Position numbers and translations under genes: made by a program. Shown here piece after piece: positions 24,867 to 33,607 of a stretch of 64,000 nt of DNA. Position 1 is the first letter of the stretch, and each line of letters opens with the position of its first letter. The notes beneath the pieces were generated by a model. It was not told where the DNA came from. It did not search any database and worked only from the letters and a program-made list of their open reading frames with translations. The DNA is from Brevibacillus sp042683565 (GTDB lineage: Bacteria > Bacillota > Bacilli > Brevibacillales > Brevibacillaceae), in assembly GCF_042683565.1 (NCBI RefSeq), contig NZ_JBHUJW010000043.1, positions 310,001 to 374,000 of the forward strand, written 5' to 3'.

Positions 24867-25808
24867 ATGGACATTTCGCAACAGAACTCTGCGGAAATTG
24901 CGATGTTTACCCGATATTTGCAAGTCGAAAAGAACGCCTCTCCTCACACGGTGAAGCAGTATGTGGCAGATATCCGCGAATTTGTCGCTTTTATGGAACA
25001 GCACCAAATCACCGTATTTGCTGCTGTTTCTTATTTGCATGGCCGTTCCTTCCTCGCACAACTGGCGAAAAAAGGACTCTCCAGGCGAAGCATCGCCCGC
25101 AAGCTCTCCAGCTTGCGCAGCCTGTACCGCTTTTTGATGCGCGAAGGCCGACTAGAACAAAATCCATTCCAACTCGTTTCGACTCCAAAAATGGAGAAGA
25201 AACTTCCTACTTTTTTGTATCCACAAGAGGTTCAATCATTTTTTGATCTGCCGGATCTCTCCACTCCGCTTGGAATCAGGGATCGGCTGATTTTTGAACT
25301 GTTGTACGCAAGCGGCATTCGTGTCTCGGAGTTGGTCACGCTCACGAAAGATGCAGTCAATCCGAGTATGGGTGTCGCGCTCGTTTTCGGAAAAGGGGCA
25401 AAGGAGCGTTATGTGCCCGTAGGAAGTTATGCATGCGAGGTTCTTCAGCAATACCTGGAGTATGCCAGACCCAAACTGCTCGCTGGTAACGAAGAACATG
25501 GATATCTAGTAGTCAATTACCGTGGTGAACCGTTAACCGATCGCAGTGTTCGCCGCGTGATCGACAAATACGTAGAGACATACGCTCTCCACCTTCACGT
25601 GTCGCCGCACACGTTTCGTCATACATTTGCTACCCATATGCTCAATGGTGGGGCCGATCTGCGCACCGTCCAGGAACTGCTCGGGCATGTAAATATATCG
25701 ACGACGCAAGTGTACACGCACGTGACCAAGGAGAGGCTCCGCCATGTATACGACACCGCACATCCGCGTGCCCACACGCGTGATACCGGTTCCACCAATC
25801 GGACGTAA
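24867..25808 (+). CDS. xerC: Tyrosine recombinase XerC (CodV)
   Basis: Resolves chromosome dimers at dif together with XerD. 313 residues from the ATG at 24867, which follows GAGGAGAG. The N-terminal SAM-like domain covers about 10-95. The catalytic set is present: R in ASGIRVSELV, K in GKGAKERYVPV, H..R in HTFRHTFATHML, H in LLGHVNISTTQVYTHV and the nucleophilic Y in that same segment. Its position before hslV matches codV of the Bacillus codVWXY operon. Confidence 0.95.
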   Translation: MDISQQNSAEIAMFTRYLQVEKNASPHTVKQYVADIREFVAFMEQHQITVFAAVSYLHGRSFLAQLAKKGLSRRSIARKLSSLRSLYRFLMREGRLEQNPFQLVSTPKMEKKLPTFLYPQEVQSFFDLPDLSTPLGIRDRLIFELLYASGIRVSELVTLTKDAVNPSMGVALVFGKGAKERYVPVGSYACEVLQQYLEYARPKLLAGNEEHGYLVVNYRGEPLTDRSVRRVIDKYVETYALHLHVSPHTFRHTFATHMLNGGADLRTVQELLGHVNISTTQVYTHVTKERLRHVYDTAHPRAHTRDTGSTNRT

Positions 25809-25825
25809 AACGGGAGGAATCAGTC

Positions 25826-26368
25826 ATGGAACAGTTTCATGCCACAACGATCTTTGCCATACAACATAACGGGGCTGTAGCGATGGCAGGTGATGGTCAG
25901 GTCACCTTTGGCAACAGCATGGTCATGAAGCATGGTGCAAAAAAAGTAAGGCGGCTGTATCGCGGAGAAGTCCTGGCAGGCTTCGCCGGGTCCGTAGCGG
26001 ATGCCATTACGCTGTTTGAGAAGTTCGAGGGCAAGCTGGAGGAGTATCACGGCAACTTGCAAAGGGCTGCTGTCGAGCTGGCAAAAGAATGGCGCATGGA
26101 TAAAGTTTTACGTCGCCTCGAAGCGATGATGATTGTGCTTAACAAAGACCACCTGCTCCTTATATCTGGCAACGGCGAAATTATCGAACCGGATGACGGG
26201 ATACTGGCCATCGGTTCCGGTGGCAGTTTTGCGCTGGCTGCCGGACGGGCGCTGAAAAAATATGCCCCGCATCTGAGCGCGCGAGAAATTGCCGAAGCAT
26301 CTCTTCTTACGGCTGCGGAAATATGCGTATTCACGAACACCAACCTGGTTGTCGATGAACTGAATTGA
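25826..26368 (+). CDS. hslV: ATP-dependent protease peptidase subunit HslV (ClpQ/CodW)
   Basis: Threonine-type peptidase forming double hexamers capped by HslU. 180 residues. The sequence reads MEQFHATTIFAIQHNGAVAM; the HslV catalytic TT is at residues 7-8 after a six-residue extension. Residue 2 is Glu, not the Ser described as nucleophile in B. subtilis CodW, so a propeptide cut before Thr7 seems required. GGGAGGAA precedes the only plausible ATG. HslU follows. Confidence 0.95.
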   Translation: MEQFHATTIFAIQHNGAVAMAGDGQVTFGNSMVMKHGAKKVRRLYRGEVLAGFAGSVADAITLFEKFEGKLEEYHGNLQRAAVELAKEWRMDKVLRRLEAMMIVLNKDHLLLISGNGEIIEPDDGILAIGSGGSFALAAGRALKKYAPHLSAREIAEASLLTAAEICVFTNTNLVVDELN

Positions 26369-26388
26369 GCATAAGGGAGGACGTTTCC

Positions 26389-27783
26389 GTGTTGAATCTT
26401 GAGCAATTAACCCCGCGTAAGATTGTAGAGCATCTGGACAAATACATCGTCGGGCAAGCGCAAGCCAAGAAAGCCATCGCCGTTGCCCTGCGCAACCGTT
26501 ATCGCCGCAGCCGTTTGCCGGAACACATGATCGAAGAAGTCGTACCGAAAAATATATTGATGATTGGACCTACTGGTGTCGGCAAGACGGAAATTGCCCG
26601 TCGGATCGCGAAGCTGACAGGTGCGCCGTTCATCAAGGTAGAAGCTACGAAATTTACGGAAGTGGGCTACGTAGGCAGGGACGTAGAGTCCATGGTTCGG
26701 GATCTGGTCGAGGCTTCGATTCGTACCGTCAAGCAGGAGAAGATGGAAGCGGTCAAGGAAAAGGCAGAGACGCTCGCCAACGAAGCGATCGTCAACGTGC
26801 TTGTCCCAGGCCGGAAACAGCAAAGTTCGTTCAAAAACCCGCTGGAGATGCTCTTTGGCGGACAGCAGCAGAACTCCTCATCCAACGATCCGGAAGACGC
26901 CTCTATTGAGCAAAAGCGCAGGCAGGTTGCATGGCAGCTGGCAAACGGGCAGCTGGAAGAACAGATGATCGAGATTGATGTGGAAGATCAGTCACCGACG
27001 ATGTTTGACATGTTCCAGGTTCCGGGTACAGAACAAATGGGGATGCAAATGCAGGATATGCTCGGCAGCCTGTTGCCAAAGCGGACGAAGAAGCGAAAAT
27101 TGCGAATAAAAGAAGCGCGAAAGGTATTAACTCAGCAAGAAGCGCAAAAACTGGTGGATATGGACGAAGTGACACAGGAGTCAATCCGTCGCGCCGAGAA
27201 TCACGGCATTATCTTTATTGACGAGATTGACAAGATTGCCGGAAAGGATGGCCGCGGCCCGGATGTGTCCCGCGAAGGCGTGCAACGCGATATTTTGCCG
27301 ATCGTGGAAGGGTCTACGGTAATGACCAAGTACGGGCCAGTGAAAACGGATTACGTCCTGTTTATAGCAGCCGGTGCCTTTCACATGGCGAAGCCGTCCG
27401 ATCTGATTCCGGAATTGCAGGGACGCTTTCCGATCCGGGTCGAACTGACCAGCCTTCTTGTAGAAGATTTCGTGCGCATTTTAACAGAGCCGAAAAATGC
27501 TCTGCTGAAGCAGTATATCGCGCTTTTGGAAACGGAAGGAATCCGGGTAGAATTTACGCCGGATGCCATCCAGGAGATCGCCCGCCTGGCAGCAGAGGTC
27601 AACCAAAGCACAGACAATATCGGTGCGCGACGTCTGCACACGATTTTGGAGAAGCTGCTGGAGGATTTGTCCTTTGAGGCGCCGGATATCCACCTGGAAG
27701 TCGTGCAAATCACCCCCGAATACGTTCAGCAAAAACTGGGGACGATCGCGGGTAACAAAGATTTGAGTCGATATATTTTGTAA
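26389..27783 (+). CDS. hslU: HslU (ClpY/CodX) AAA+ unfoldase
   Basis: ATPase that unfolds substrates and feeds them to HslV. 464 residues from the GTG at 26389, which follows GGGAGG; the frame is open from an ATG at 26365 overlapping hslV, but that would add eight atypical residues. It has Walker A GPTGVGKTE (about 57-65), Walker B IIFIDEIDKIAG, the I-domain in between, and sensor 2 near the C-terminus. The C-terminal tail ends SRYIL, as needed for docking to HslV. Confidence 0.97.
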   Translation: MLNLEQLTPRKIVEHLDKYIVGQAQAKKAIAVALRNRYRRSRLPEHMIEEVVPKNILMIGPTGVGKTEIARRIAKLTGAPFIKVEATKFTEVGYVGRDVESMVRDLVEASIRTVKQEKMEAVKEKAETLANEAIVNVLVPGRKQQSSFKNPLEMLFGGQQQNSSSNDPEDASIEQKRRQVAWQLANGQLEEQMIEIDVEDQSPTMFDMFQVPGTEQMGMQMQDMLGSLLPKRTKKRKLRIKEARKVLTQQEAQKLVDMDEVTQESIRRAENHGIIFIDEIDKIAGKDGRGPDVSREGVQRDILPIVEGSTVMTKYGPVKTDYVLFIAAGAFHMAKPSDLIPELQGRFPIRVELTSLLVEDFVRILTEPKNALLKQYIALLETEGIRVEFTPDAIQEIARLAAEVNQSTDNIGARRLHTILEKLLEDLSFEAPDIHLEVVQITPEYVQQKLGTIAGNKDLSRYIL

Positions 27784-27824
27784 AGAACCGTATCGCATCA
27801 CGCATACATTGGGAGGAAATCGAG

Positions 27825-28604
27825 ATGGATCTACTGTCAAAAACTAGAAGAATTAACCGCATGTTGCAAAAATCTGCAGGGCATGCCGTCAATTTCAATG
27901 AAATGGCGCAAGTGCTGAGTGACGTGATTGAGGCGAACACATTCGTAGTCAGCCGCAAAGGCAAGCTGCTCGGCTTTGCCATTTACCAGGAGATGGACAA
28001 TGAGCGCATCCGCAAAATGCTGGAAGAGCGCCGTTTTCCGGAAGAATACAGCCAAGGCCTGCTGAAAGTGGAAGAAACCTCGGCTAACCTGGATGTAGAC
28101 AGCCCTTATACGATCTTCCCTGTAGAAATGAAGGAAGTATTCCGCACTGGCTGGACGACGCTCGTTCCGATCATGGGCGGCGGAGATCGCCTGGGTACGC
28201 TGATTCTGGGCCGCATCAACAACCAATTTGTCGATGACGATCTGATCCTGGCAGAGGTAGGGGCGACAGTAGTAGGCATGGAAATCTTGCGCGAGCGTTC
28301 GGAAGCGATCGAAGAAGAAGCCCGCAGCAAGGCAGTCGTCCAGATGGCGATCGGCTCCCTGTCGTACAGCGAGTTGGAAGCAGTGGAGCACATCTTTGAA
28401 GAGCTCGAAGGCAAAGAAGGTTTGCTTGTCGCGTCGAAAATTGCTGACCGCGTAGGGATTACCCGCTCTGTAATCGTAAACGCGCTGCGCAAACTGGAAA
28501 GTGCCGGGGTTATCGAGTCCCGTTCACTCGGTATGAAAGGAACCTTCATCAAAATATTGAACGAAAAATTGTTGCCAGAATTGGATAAATTGAAAACCTC
28601 CTAA
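27825..28604 (+). CDS. codY: GTP-sensing transcriptional pleiotropic repressor CodY
   Basis: Global nutrient-responsive repressor that senses branched-chain amino acids and GTP. 259 residues. An N-terminal GAF ligand domain covers about 1-155. The C-terminal winged helix has the conserved motif ASKIADRVGITRSVIVNALR (about 204-223). In B. subtilis CodY represses the fla/che operon, which starts just downstream here too. GGGAGGAAA precedes the ATG. Confidence 0.98.
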   Translation: MDLLSKTRRINRMLQKSAGHAVNFNEMAQVLSDVIEANTFVVSRKGKLLGFAIYQEMDNERIRKMLEERRFPEEYSQGLLKVEETSANLDVDSPYTIFPVEMKEVFRTGWTTLVPIMGGGDRLGTLILGRINNQFVDDDLILAEVGATVVGMEILRERSEAIEEEARSKAVVQMAIGSLSYSELEAVEHIFEELEGKEGLLVASKIADRVGITRSVIVNALRKLESAGVIESRSLGMKGTFIKILNEKLLPELDKLKTS

Positions 28605-28636
28605 ACTTGCGCGGCAAAAAAGGGCAGATTGCTAAA

Positions 28637-28672
28637 CAAAAGGCGTAGCACGATTAAGTGCTGCGCCTTTTG
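28637..28672 (+). terminator. Terminator after codY
   Basis: A 15-bp stem with one wobble (CAAAAGGCGTAGCAC with GTGCTGCGCCTTTTG) around the loop GATTAA. The T tract lies inside the distal arm, and the pattern reads similarly on both strands. Confidence 0.8.
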
Positions 28673-28883
28673 TTGTAGGACTAAATGCCTAATTTTTGGG
28701 ATGCTTTCCGCACTATGGTCAAATACACTGCATGATTATTGACTTGTATTCTTTCTAATTTATGTCATTTTCCCATAAAAAATTGTTAAAACAAGTAAAA
28801 AAACAGGAAAGACCAGCCATTTAGTCCCATTGAATCATTTTGAAAATCATCATGAAAAGGGGCTTTTTTCGATATGTCAGTTT

Positions 28884-28892
28884 TGCTATGAT
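28884..28892 (+). promoter_or_regulatory. Candidate extended -10 for the fla/che operon
   Basis: TGC-TATGAT matches an extended -10 for SigA. The -35 region upstream (T-rich, 28862-28870) is poor. It would give a leader of about 75 nt before flgB. Confidence 0.4.
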
Positions 28893-28973
28893 GGACGTAT
28901 CATAGATGTCGAATCTGGAAGAAATATCGTGCTTTGCGAAAGTATTTGGAAAAAAATGACGGGGTGAACGAAG

Positions 28974-29387
28974 ATGCTGGGAAGCTACCATATGCAGGTC
29001 CTTGAGAGATCAATGGCCGCTGCAAACCTTAGACACAGGACGATTGCGAACAACTTGGCCAACATAGATACCCCACATTTCAAGAGCCAGCAAGTGGTTT
29101 TTGAACAATATTTGCAGCAGGAATTAAATGGTGTACTAGGAAATCAGCAACTGGAAGCCTATCGCACCAATCCAAAGCACATTCCGTTTGCAAATTCCGG
29201 CAGTATCGCAATGCCGCAGATCGTCTCCAATCCGAACAACTATGTGCAAAATAACGGGAACGATGTCGATCTGGAGGCAGAAGAAACCGAGCTCGCGAAA
29301 AACCAGATTTGGTACAGTGGCTTGACGCAATTGACGGCAGGAGCTTACCAAAAAATCCGTAGCGCTATTGACGGTGGAGGGAAATAG
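28974..29387 (+). CDS. flgB: Flagellar basal-body rod protein FlgB
   Basis: Proximal rod subunit exported by the flagellar type III system. 137 residues. The N-terminal rod motif LRHRTIANNLANIDTPHFKS is typical, and the C-terminal helix (LTAGAYQKIRSAI) completes the coiled coil. First gene of the roughly 31-kb motility operon. GGGGTGAAC precedes the ATG. Confidence 0.96.
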   Translation: MLGSYHMQVLERSMAAANLRHRTIANNLANIDTPHFKSQQVVFEQYLQQELNGVLGNQQLEAYRTNPKHIPFANSGSIAMPQIVSNPNNYVQNNGNDVDLEAEETELAKNQIWYSGLTQLTAGAYQKIRSAIDGGGK

Positions 29388-29390
29388 AGT

Positions 29391-29849
29391 ATGAGTCTCT
29401 TTCAGGGGATCAACACGAGTGCCTCAGCGCTCACAGCCAATCGGCTGCGTCTGGATACAATCGCTTCCAACATTGCAAACGCAGAAACGACCAGAGCTAA
29501 CTTCGTAAATGGAGTCTGGCAACCATACAAGCGGAAAATGGTAGAATTATCTCCCCAATCCGGCGAATCGTTTGACAATCTGTTGCAAGCAGCAGTAGGA
29601 AACATTACCGGCAAGAGCGGAGGCCAAGGGGTGCGTGTAACGGCCATCAAGGAAGACGAGACTCCGTTCAAACGGGTATACGATCCGAGCCATCCGGATG
29701 CAGACAAGGACGGATATGTGCTGATGCCCAATGTGGACGTGATGAAGGAAATGGTGGACATGATTTCCGCTTCCCGATCTTACGAGGCGAACGTGACTGT
29801 TTTGAATGCAACGAAAAGCATGATGATGAAAGCCTTGGAAATCAAATAA
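29391..29849 (+). CDS. flgC: Flagellar basal-body rod protein FlgC
   Basis: Rod subunit, 152 residues. It starts MSLFQGINTSASALTANRLR; the motif LDTIASNIANAETTR is the rod-family signature. The C-terminal helix contains MVDMISASRSYEANVTVLNA, as in all FlgC. It starts 3 bp after the flgB stop. Confidence 0.97.
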   Translation: MSLFQGINTSASALTANRLRLDTIASNIANAETTRANFVNGVWQPYKRKMVELSPQSGESFDNLLQAAVGNITGKSGGQGVRVTAIKEDETPFKRVYDPSHPDADKDGYVLMPNVDVMKEMVDMISASRSYEANVTVLNATKSMMMKALEIK

Positions 29850-29867
29850 AAGGGGAGGCGATAATCG

Positions 29868-30167
29868 ATGGATGTTCAATCACTTTCACAGTTTAGCCCC
29901 ATTCAGACGACAGGGGTGAGTAAGGCACCGACACCGGCGCAAGTAACGAAAGACTTCGGAGCGTATCTGTCGGATGCGTTGAACGAAGTCAATCAGGCGC
30001 AGGTGGAGTCGGCGATTCTGGGAGACAAGTTCGCAGCAGGGCAAATTGACAGCATCGACCAGGTAATGGTCGCAAATTTGAAAGCTACGAATATGTTGCA
30101 GATGACCTTACAGGTACGAAACAAGGTGATCGAGTCCTATCAAGAAATCATGCGAATGTCGATATGA
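29868..30167 (+). CDS. fliE: Flagellar hook-basal body complex protein FliE
   Basis: Links the MS ring to the rod. 99 residues. The family C-terminus is clear (VMVANLKATNMLQMTLQVRN followed by KVIESYQEIMRMSI). AGGGGAGGCGA precedes the ATG. Confidence 0.95.
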   Translation: MDVQSLSQFSPIQTTGVSKAPTPAQVTKDFGAYLSDALNEVNQAQVESAILGDKFAAGQIDSIDQVMVANLKATNMLQMTLQVRNKVIESYQEIMRMSI

Positions 30168-30198
30168 TTTGTTGTTGGTATCCTGTGAGAGGTGAATC

Positions 30199-31779
30199 AT
30201 GAACGAGCGTGTAGCAGTAATCAGAGAAAGGCTTACGTCAAAATGGAACCAGTTTTCCAAAAATCAGAAATGGATGATTGCAGGAATTACCTTGTTTCTG
30301 CTCATCTCGCTTGGTTTATACATATACATCGCGGCCCAGCCAGTGTACACACCGTTATACAATCAAAGGCTGAGTGAGCAAGAAATCGGAACAATCAAAC
30401 AAGAGCTGGAAAGCCAAAAAATCCCCTACAGGATTACGGGCAACGGGACAAGCATCGAAGTCCCCGAAAAAATGGCGCAGGATGTCATCGTAGACTTGGC
30501 AGCAAAGGGGATTCCGAGCGAAGCGGGGTTCAACTCTGAGATTTTTTCCAATACGCTTGGCGTGACAGACCGCCAGTTTGACGTCATGAAGAAAGAAGCC
30601 TTGCAGCAAGAACTGCGGAAGCTTTTGGAGAAAGTGAAAGGCGTACGCAACGCGCAGGTCATGATCACGCTGCCGGAGGAAAGCCACTGGGTAACCGAAA
30701 CACCAGATACGGCGACGGCTTCTGTGATTGTCGACGTAGAACCTGGCACGACATTGGACCAGAAACAGATCAATTCCTTGTATCTGCTCGTTTCGCGCAG
30801 TGTTCCGAAGCTGCCGATGGATGCGATCACCATTACGGACCAATACTCCAATCCGTTGGAGCGCTCCGATACGAATGAGGACGAAGGGTCACTGAGCAGT
30901 TTCAAGCAACAAGAGCAGATTAAGGCCGAAGTTGAAAAAAGTATACAGCAAAACCTGTACAACCTGCTCGGTACGATCATGGGCAGAGACAAGGTAATCG
31001 TCCATACGTTTATCAAAATGAACTTTGACAAGGAAAACCGCGTAGAAAATCTCGTGGAAGCACCGGACAAAGAAAATAACGAAGGACTTATTATTTCATC
31101 TCAAAAGTTGTCAAAAACATACACTGGACAAGGTTCTCCTCCTGGTGGCATCGCCGGAACCGCTGACAGCAGCGTCCCGAGCTATCCAGGGAGCAATCCC
31201 CAGGGAAGCAACAGCAACTACGAAGAACTGAACGATACGATCAACCGTGAAGTGAACCGCATTACCAGAAATGTGACGCTCAGCCCGTACAAGATCGAGG
31301 ATATGACCATCAACGTCGGGGTAGAACCTCCAACTGGCGGCACTTTGGACGAAGCGACAGTCGAAAGCATCAAGCAAGTGTTGCGCAACGTCGTTCGCGT
31401 GACTTTGAGCAACCAGGGAGTCGAACTGACGCAGGAGGAACTGGACAAGCATATTTCGGTACTGCCGCGTACGTTCTCTGGTAAAGTGGCGGCTGAAGAC
31501 TCCAGTTCGCTTAGCCCAGCCGTTCTTTGGACAGTCGGCGGCATTGCAGTTTTGGCACTCGCAGCAGTTGCCTTCCTCGTACTGCGCAGACGCAACCAGG
31601 CGAAACAGCAGCTGGAAGAAACAGAGTTGCTCTCGCAGGTACAACCTTCGGAAATCCCTGATCTGATCTATCAAGAGGATGGCGATCAGGTCGTAGTCAG
31701 GAAGCAGCTGGAAAAATTGGCGCGCAGCAAGCCGGATGAATTCGTTGTGCTGCTTCGTACCTGGCTAGCAGAAGATTAA
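30199..31779 (+). CDS. fliF: Flagellar MS-ring protein FliF
   Basis: Membrane ring on which the motor and export apparatus assemble. 526 residues: an N-terminal membrane helix (about 27-47, IAGITLFLLISLGLYIYIAA), ring-building motifs YscJ/FliF (about 50-230), a periplasmic loop rich in G/S/N (about 310-340) and a second helix (about 440-462). The cytosolic tail (about 480-526) binds FliG. AGAGGTGAATC precedes the ATG. Confidence 0.97.
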   Translation: MNERVAVIRERLTSKWNQFSKNQKWMIAGITLFLLISLGLYIYIAAQPVYTPLYNQRLSEQEIGTIKQELESQKIPYRITGNGTSIEVPEKMAQDVIVDLAAKGIPSEAGFNSEIFSNTLGVTDRQFDVMKKEALQQELRKLLEKVKGVRNAQVMITLPEESHWVTETPDTATASVIVDVEPGTTLDQKQINSLYLLVSRSVPKLPMDAITITDQYSNPLERSDTNEDEGSLSSFKQQEQIKAEVEKSIQQNLYNLLGTIMGRDKVIVHTFIKMNFDKENRVENLVEAPDKENNEGLIISSQKLSKTYTGQGSPPGGIAGTADSSVPSYPGSNPQGSNSNYEELNDTINREVNRITRNVTLSPYKIEDMTINVGVEPPTGGTLDEATVESIKQVLRNVVRVTLSNQGVELTQEELDKHISVLPRTFSGKVAAEDSSSLSPAVLWTVGGIAVLALAAVAFLVLRRRNQAKQQLEETELLSQVQPSEIPDLIYQEDGDQVVVRKQLEKLARSKPDEFVVLLRTWLAED

Positions 31780-31791
31780 GGAGTGAATCGT

Positions 31792-32805
31792 ATGGCTCGC
31801 GGCGCTAAAGAGTTGACCGGAAGACAGAAGGCCGCTATTCTTCTAATTTCGCTCGGGCCGGAAATCTCCGCCCAGGTGTTCAAGCACTTGCGAGAAGATG
31901 AGATCGAGCAGCTGACATTGGAAATTGCCAATGTACGGAAAGTAGATAATGATGAAAAAGATAAAATTTTAGCTGAATTTCATCAAATAGCGGTAGCCAA
32001 AGAAGTCATTTCGCAGGGCGGTATTACGTACGCCAAGGAAATTTTGCAAAAGGCGCTGGGCGAGACGAAAGCGATGGATATTATCAACCGTCTGACGGCC
32101 AATTTGCAAGTTCGGCCTTTCGATTTTGCTAGAAAAGCAGATCCGGGTCAAATCCTTAACTTCATTCAAAACGAGCATCCACAGACAATCGCGTTGGTTC
32201 TGTCCTACCTGGAGGCCCAGCAGGCAGCCATGATCTTGTCCGCGTTGCCTCAAGAGCGGCAGGCCGAGGTGGCGAAGCGCATTGCGATGATGGACAGCAC
32301 ATCACCGGAAGTGATCGCGCAAGTCGAGCAGGTACTCGAGCAGAAGCTGTCGGCTACAGTCACACAGGATTATACACAGGCTGGCGGAATCGAGGCAATC
32401 GTTGCTGTACTCAATGGTGTCGACCGGGGAACCGAGCGCACGATTCTGGATTCCTTGGAAATTCAGGACCCCGAGTTGGCGGAAGAAATCAAGAAGCGCA
32501 TGTTCGTATTTGAAGACATTGCAACTTTGGACAATCGTTCCATCCAGCGTGTCATTCGGGACGTGGAGAACGCCGATCTCCAGCTTGCTCTCAAAGTGGC
32601 AAGCGAGGAAGTGCGCGAAGTCATTTTCCGCAACATGTCCAAACGGATGGCCGATACCTTCAAGGAAGAAATGGAATTTATGGGGCCAGTCCGACTTCGC
32701 GACGTCGAAGAAGCACAATCCCGTATCGTTGCCATTATCCGTCGCCTAGAGGAGGCTGGTGAGATCATCATCGCTCGCGGTGGAGGAGATGATATCATTG
32801 TCTAG
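31792..32805 (+). CDS. fliG: Flagellar motor switch protein FliG
   Basis: Torque-generating rotor protein between FliF and FliM. 337 residues. The N domain has GRQKAAILLISLGPE; the middle domain has the EHPQTIALVLSYL motif that contacts FliM; the C domain carries the charged stator-facing helix (about 275-300). The ATG at 31792 is placed after AAGGAG with 8-bp spacing; the upstream GTG at 31783 is within that site. Confidence 0.97.
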   Translation: MARGAKELTGRQKAAILLISLGPEISAQVFKHLREDEIEQLTLEIANVRKVDNDEKDKILAEFHQIAVAKEVISQGGITYAKEILQKALGETKAMDIINRLTANLQVRPFDFARKADPGQILNFIQNEHPQTIALVLSYLEAQQAAMILSALPQERQAEVAKRIAMMDSTSPEVIAQVEQVLEQKLSATVTQDYTQAGGIEAIVAVLNGVDRGTERTILDSLEIQDPELAEEIKKRMFVFEDIATLDNRSIQRVIRDVENADLQLALKVASEEVREVIFRNMSKRMADTFKEEMEFMGPVRLRDVEEAQSRIVAIIRRLEEAGEIIIARGGGDDIIV

Positions 32806-33607
32806 GATCATCAAGGCCTCTTTTTACCAGCCTTCTGACGATTCTGTGCTCCTTGCGGTAACGCCTGCACCACAAAAGACGGAAGTAACCTCCGAAAGGT
32901 TGCAAGAAAATCAAAAAATTTTACATCAAGCCGAAGAAGAGGCGAAAATCATCCTGCAGGATGCGGAAGAAACAGCGCAAAAAATATTGCAGCAAGCGTC
33001 CGAACAAGCGGAACAAATGAAGCGGCAGGCGATGGCAGAAATCGAGCAATGGTGGAAGCAAAAAAACAGCGAGGCGGAAGCGATGTTTCAGCAAGTACGC
33101 GAGCAAGCATCCAGCGAAGGACATGATTCCGGCTACGAAGCGGGCAAACAGCTCGCGTATGAGGAAGAGACGAGCGCGCTGGAAAAAGCGCGTGCGATTC
33201 TGGAACAGGCTTACAGGGAGAAAGAGCAGATCATTGCAGAGGCGGAGCCATTTCTTGTGGAACTGAGCATGGATGTCGCCAGAAAAGTGATCACCGCAGA
33301 ACTGCAGCATTCTCCCGAGCAAGTGCTGGAGCTGGCGCGGAAAGTGCTTCGCCGCTCACGGGTGCATGGCACGATCACGGTCTGTGTGAACCACCGGTAC
33401 TTTGACTATGTGCAGGAGCATCGGGCACAGCTGCTGGAGCTGTTGGACGGTCAGGCAGAAGTGTCGATCTATCCGGACTACACGGTTCAGGACGGCGGCT
33501 GTGTAATCCGGACGCCGCTTGGAAGCGTAGACGCGAGGGTCGATACCCAACTGGCCGAGATCAAACAAGCGCTGCTGGAGATTGCGCGAGGAAGTGATGC
33601 GCCATGA
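32798..33607 (+). CDS. fliH: Flagellar assembly protein FliH
   Basis: Stator and negative regulator of the export ATPase FliI. About 269 residues. A long charged coiled coil (about 40-140; E/A/Q-rich) is followed by the conserved C-terminal domain. The start is likely the TTG at 32798, spaced correctly from GGTGGAGGAG; an ATG at 32789 is possible but too close to that site. It overlaps fliG by 8 bp and fliI by 4 bp. Confidence 0.9.
   Translation: MSRIIKASFYQPSDDSVLLAVTPAPQKTEVTSERLQENQKILHQAEEEAKIILQDAEETAQKILQQASEQAEQMKRQAMAEIEQWWKQKNSEAEAMFQQVREQASSEGHDSGYEAGKQLAYEEETSALEKARAILEQAYREKEQIIAEAEPFLVELSMDVARKVITAELQHSPEQVLELARKVLRRSRVHGTITVCVNHRYFDYVQEHRAQLLELLDGQAEVSIYPDYTVQDGGCVIRTPLGSVDARVDTQLAEIKQALLEIARGSDAP

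Larger units (their letters stand above)
28605..28973 (+). other. 369-bp intergenic region upstream of the fla/che operon
   Basis: It holds the codY terminator, then about 300 bp of AT-rich DNA that must contain the flagellar operon promoter. A partial CodY-box-like sequence lies at 28834-28848 (10 of 15 matches to AATTTTCWGAAAATT). A possible extended -10 is at 28884-28892. No open frame here looks coding. Confidence 0.65.
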
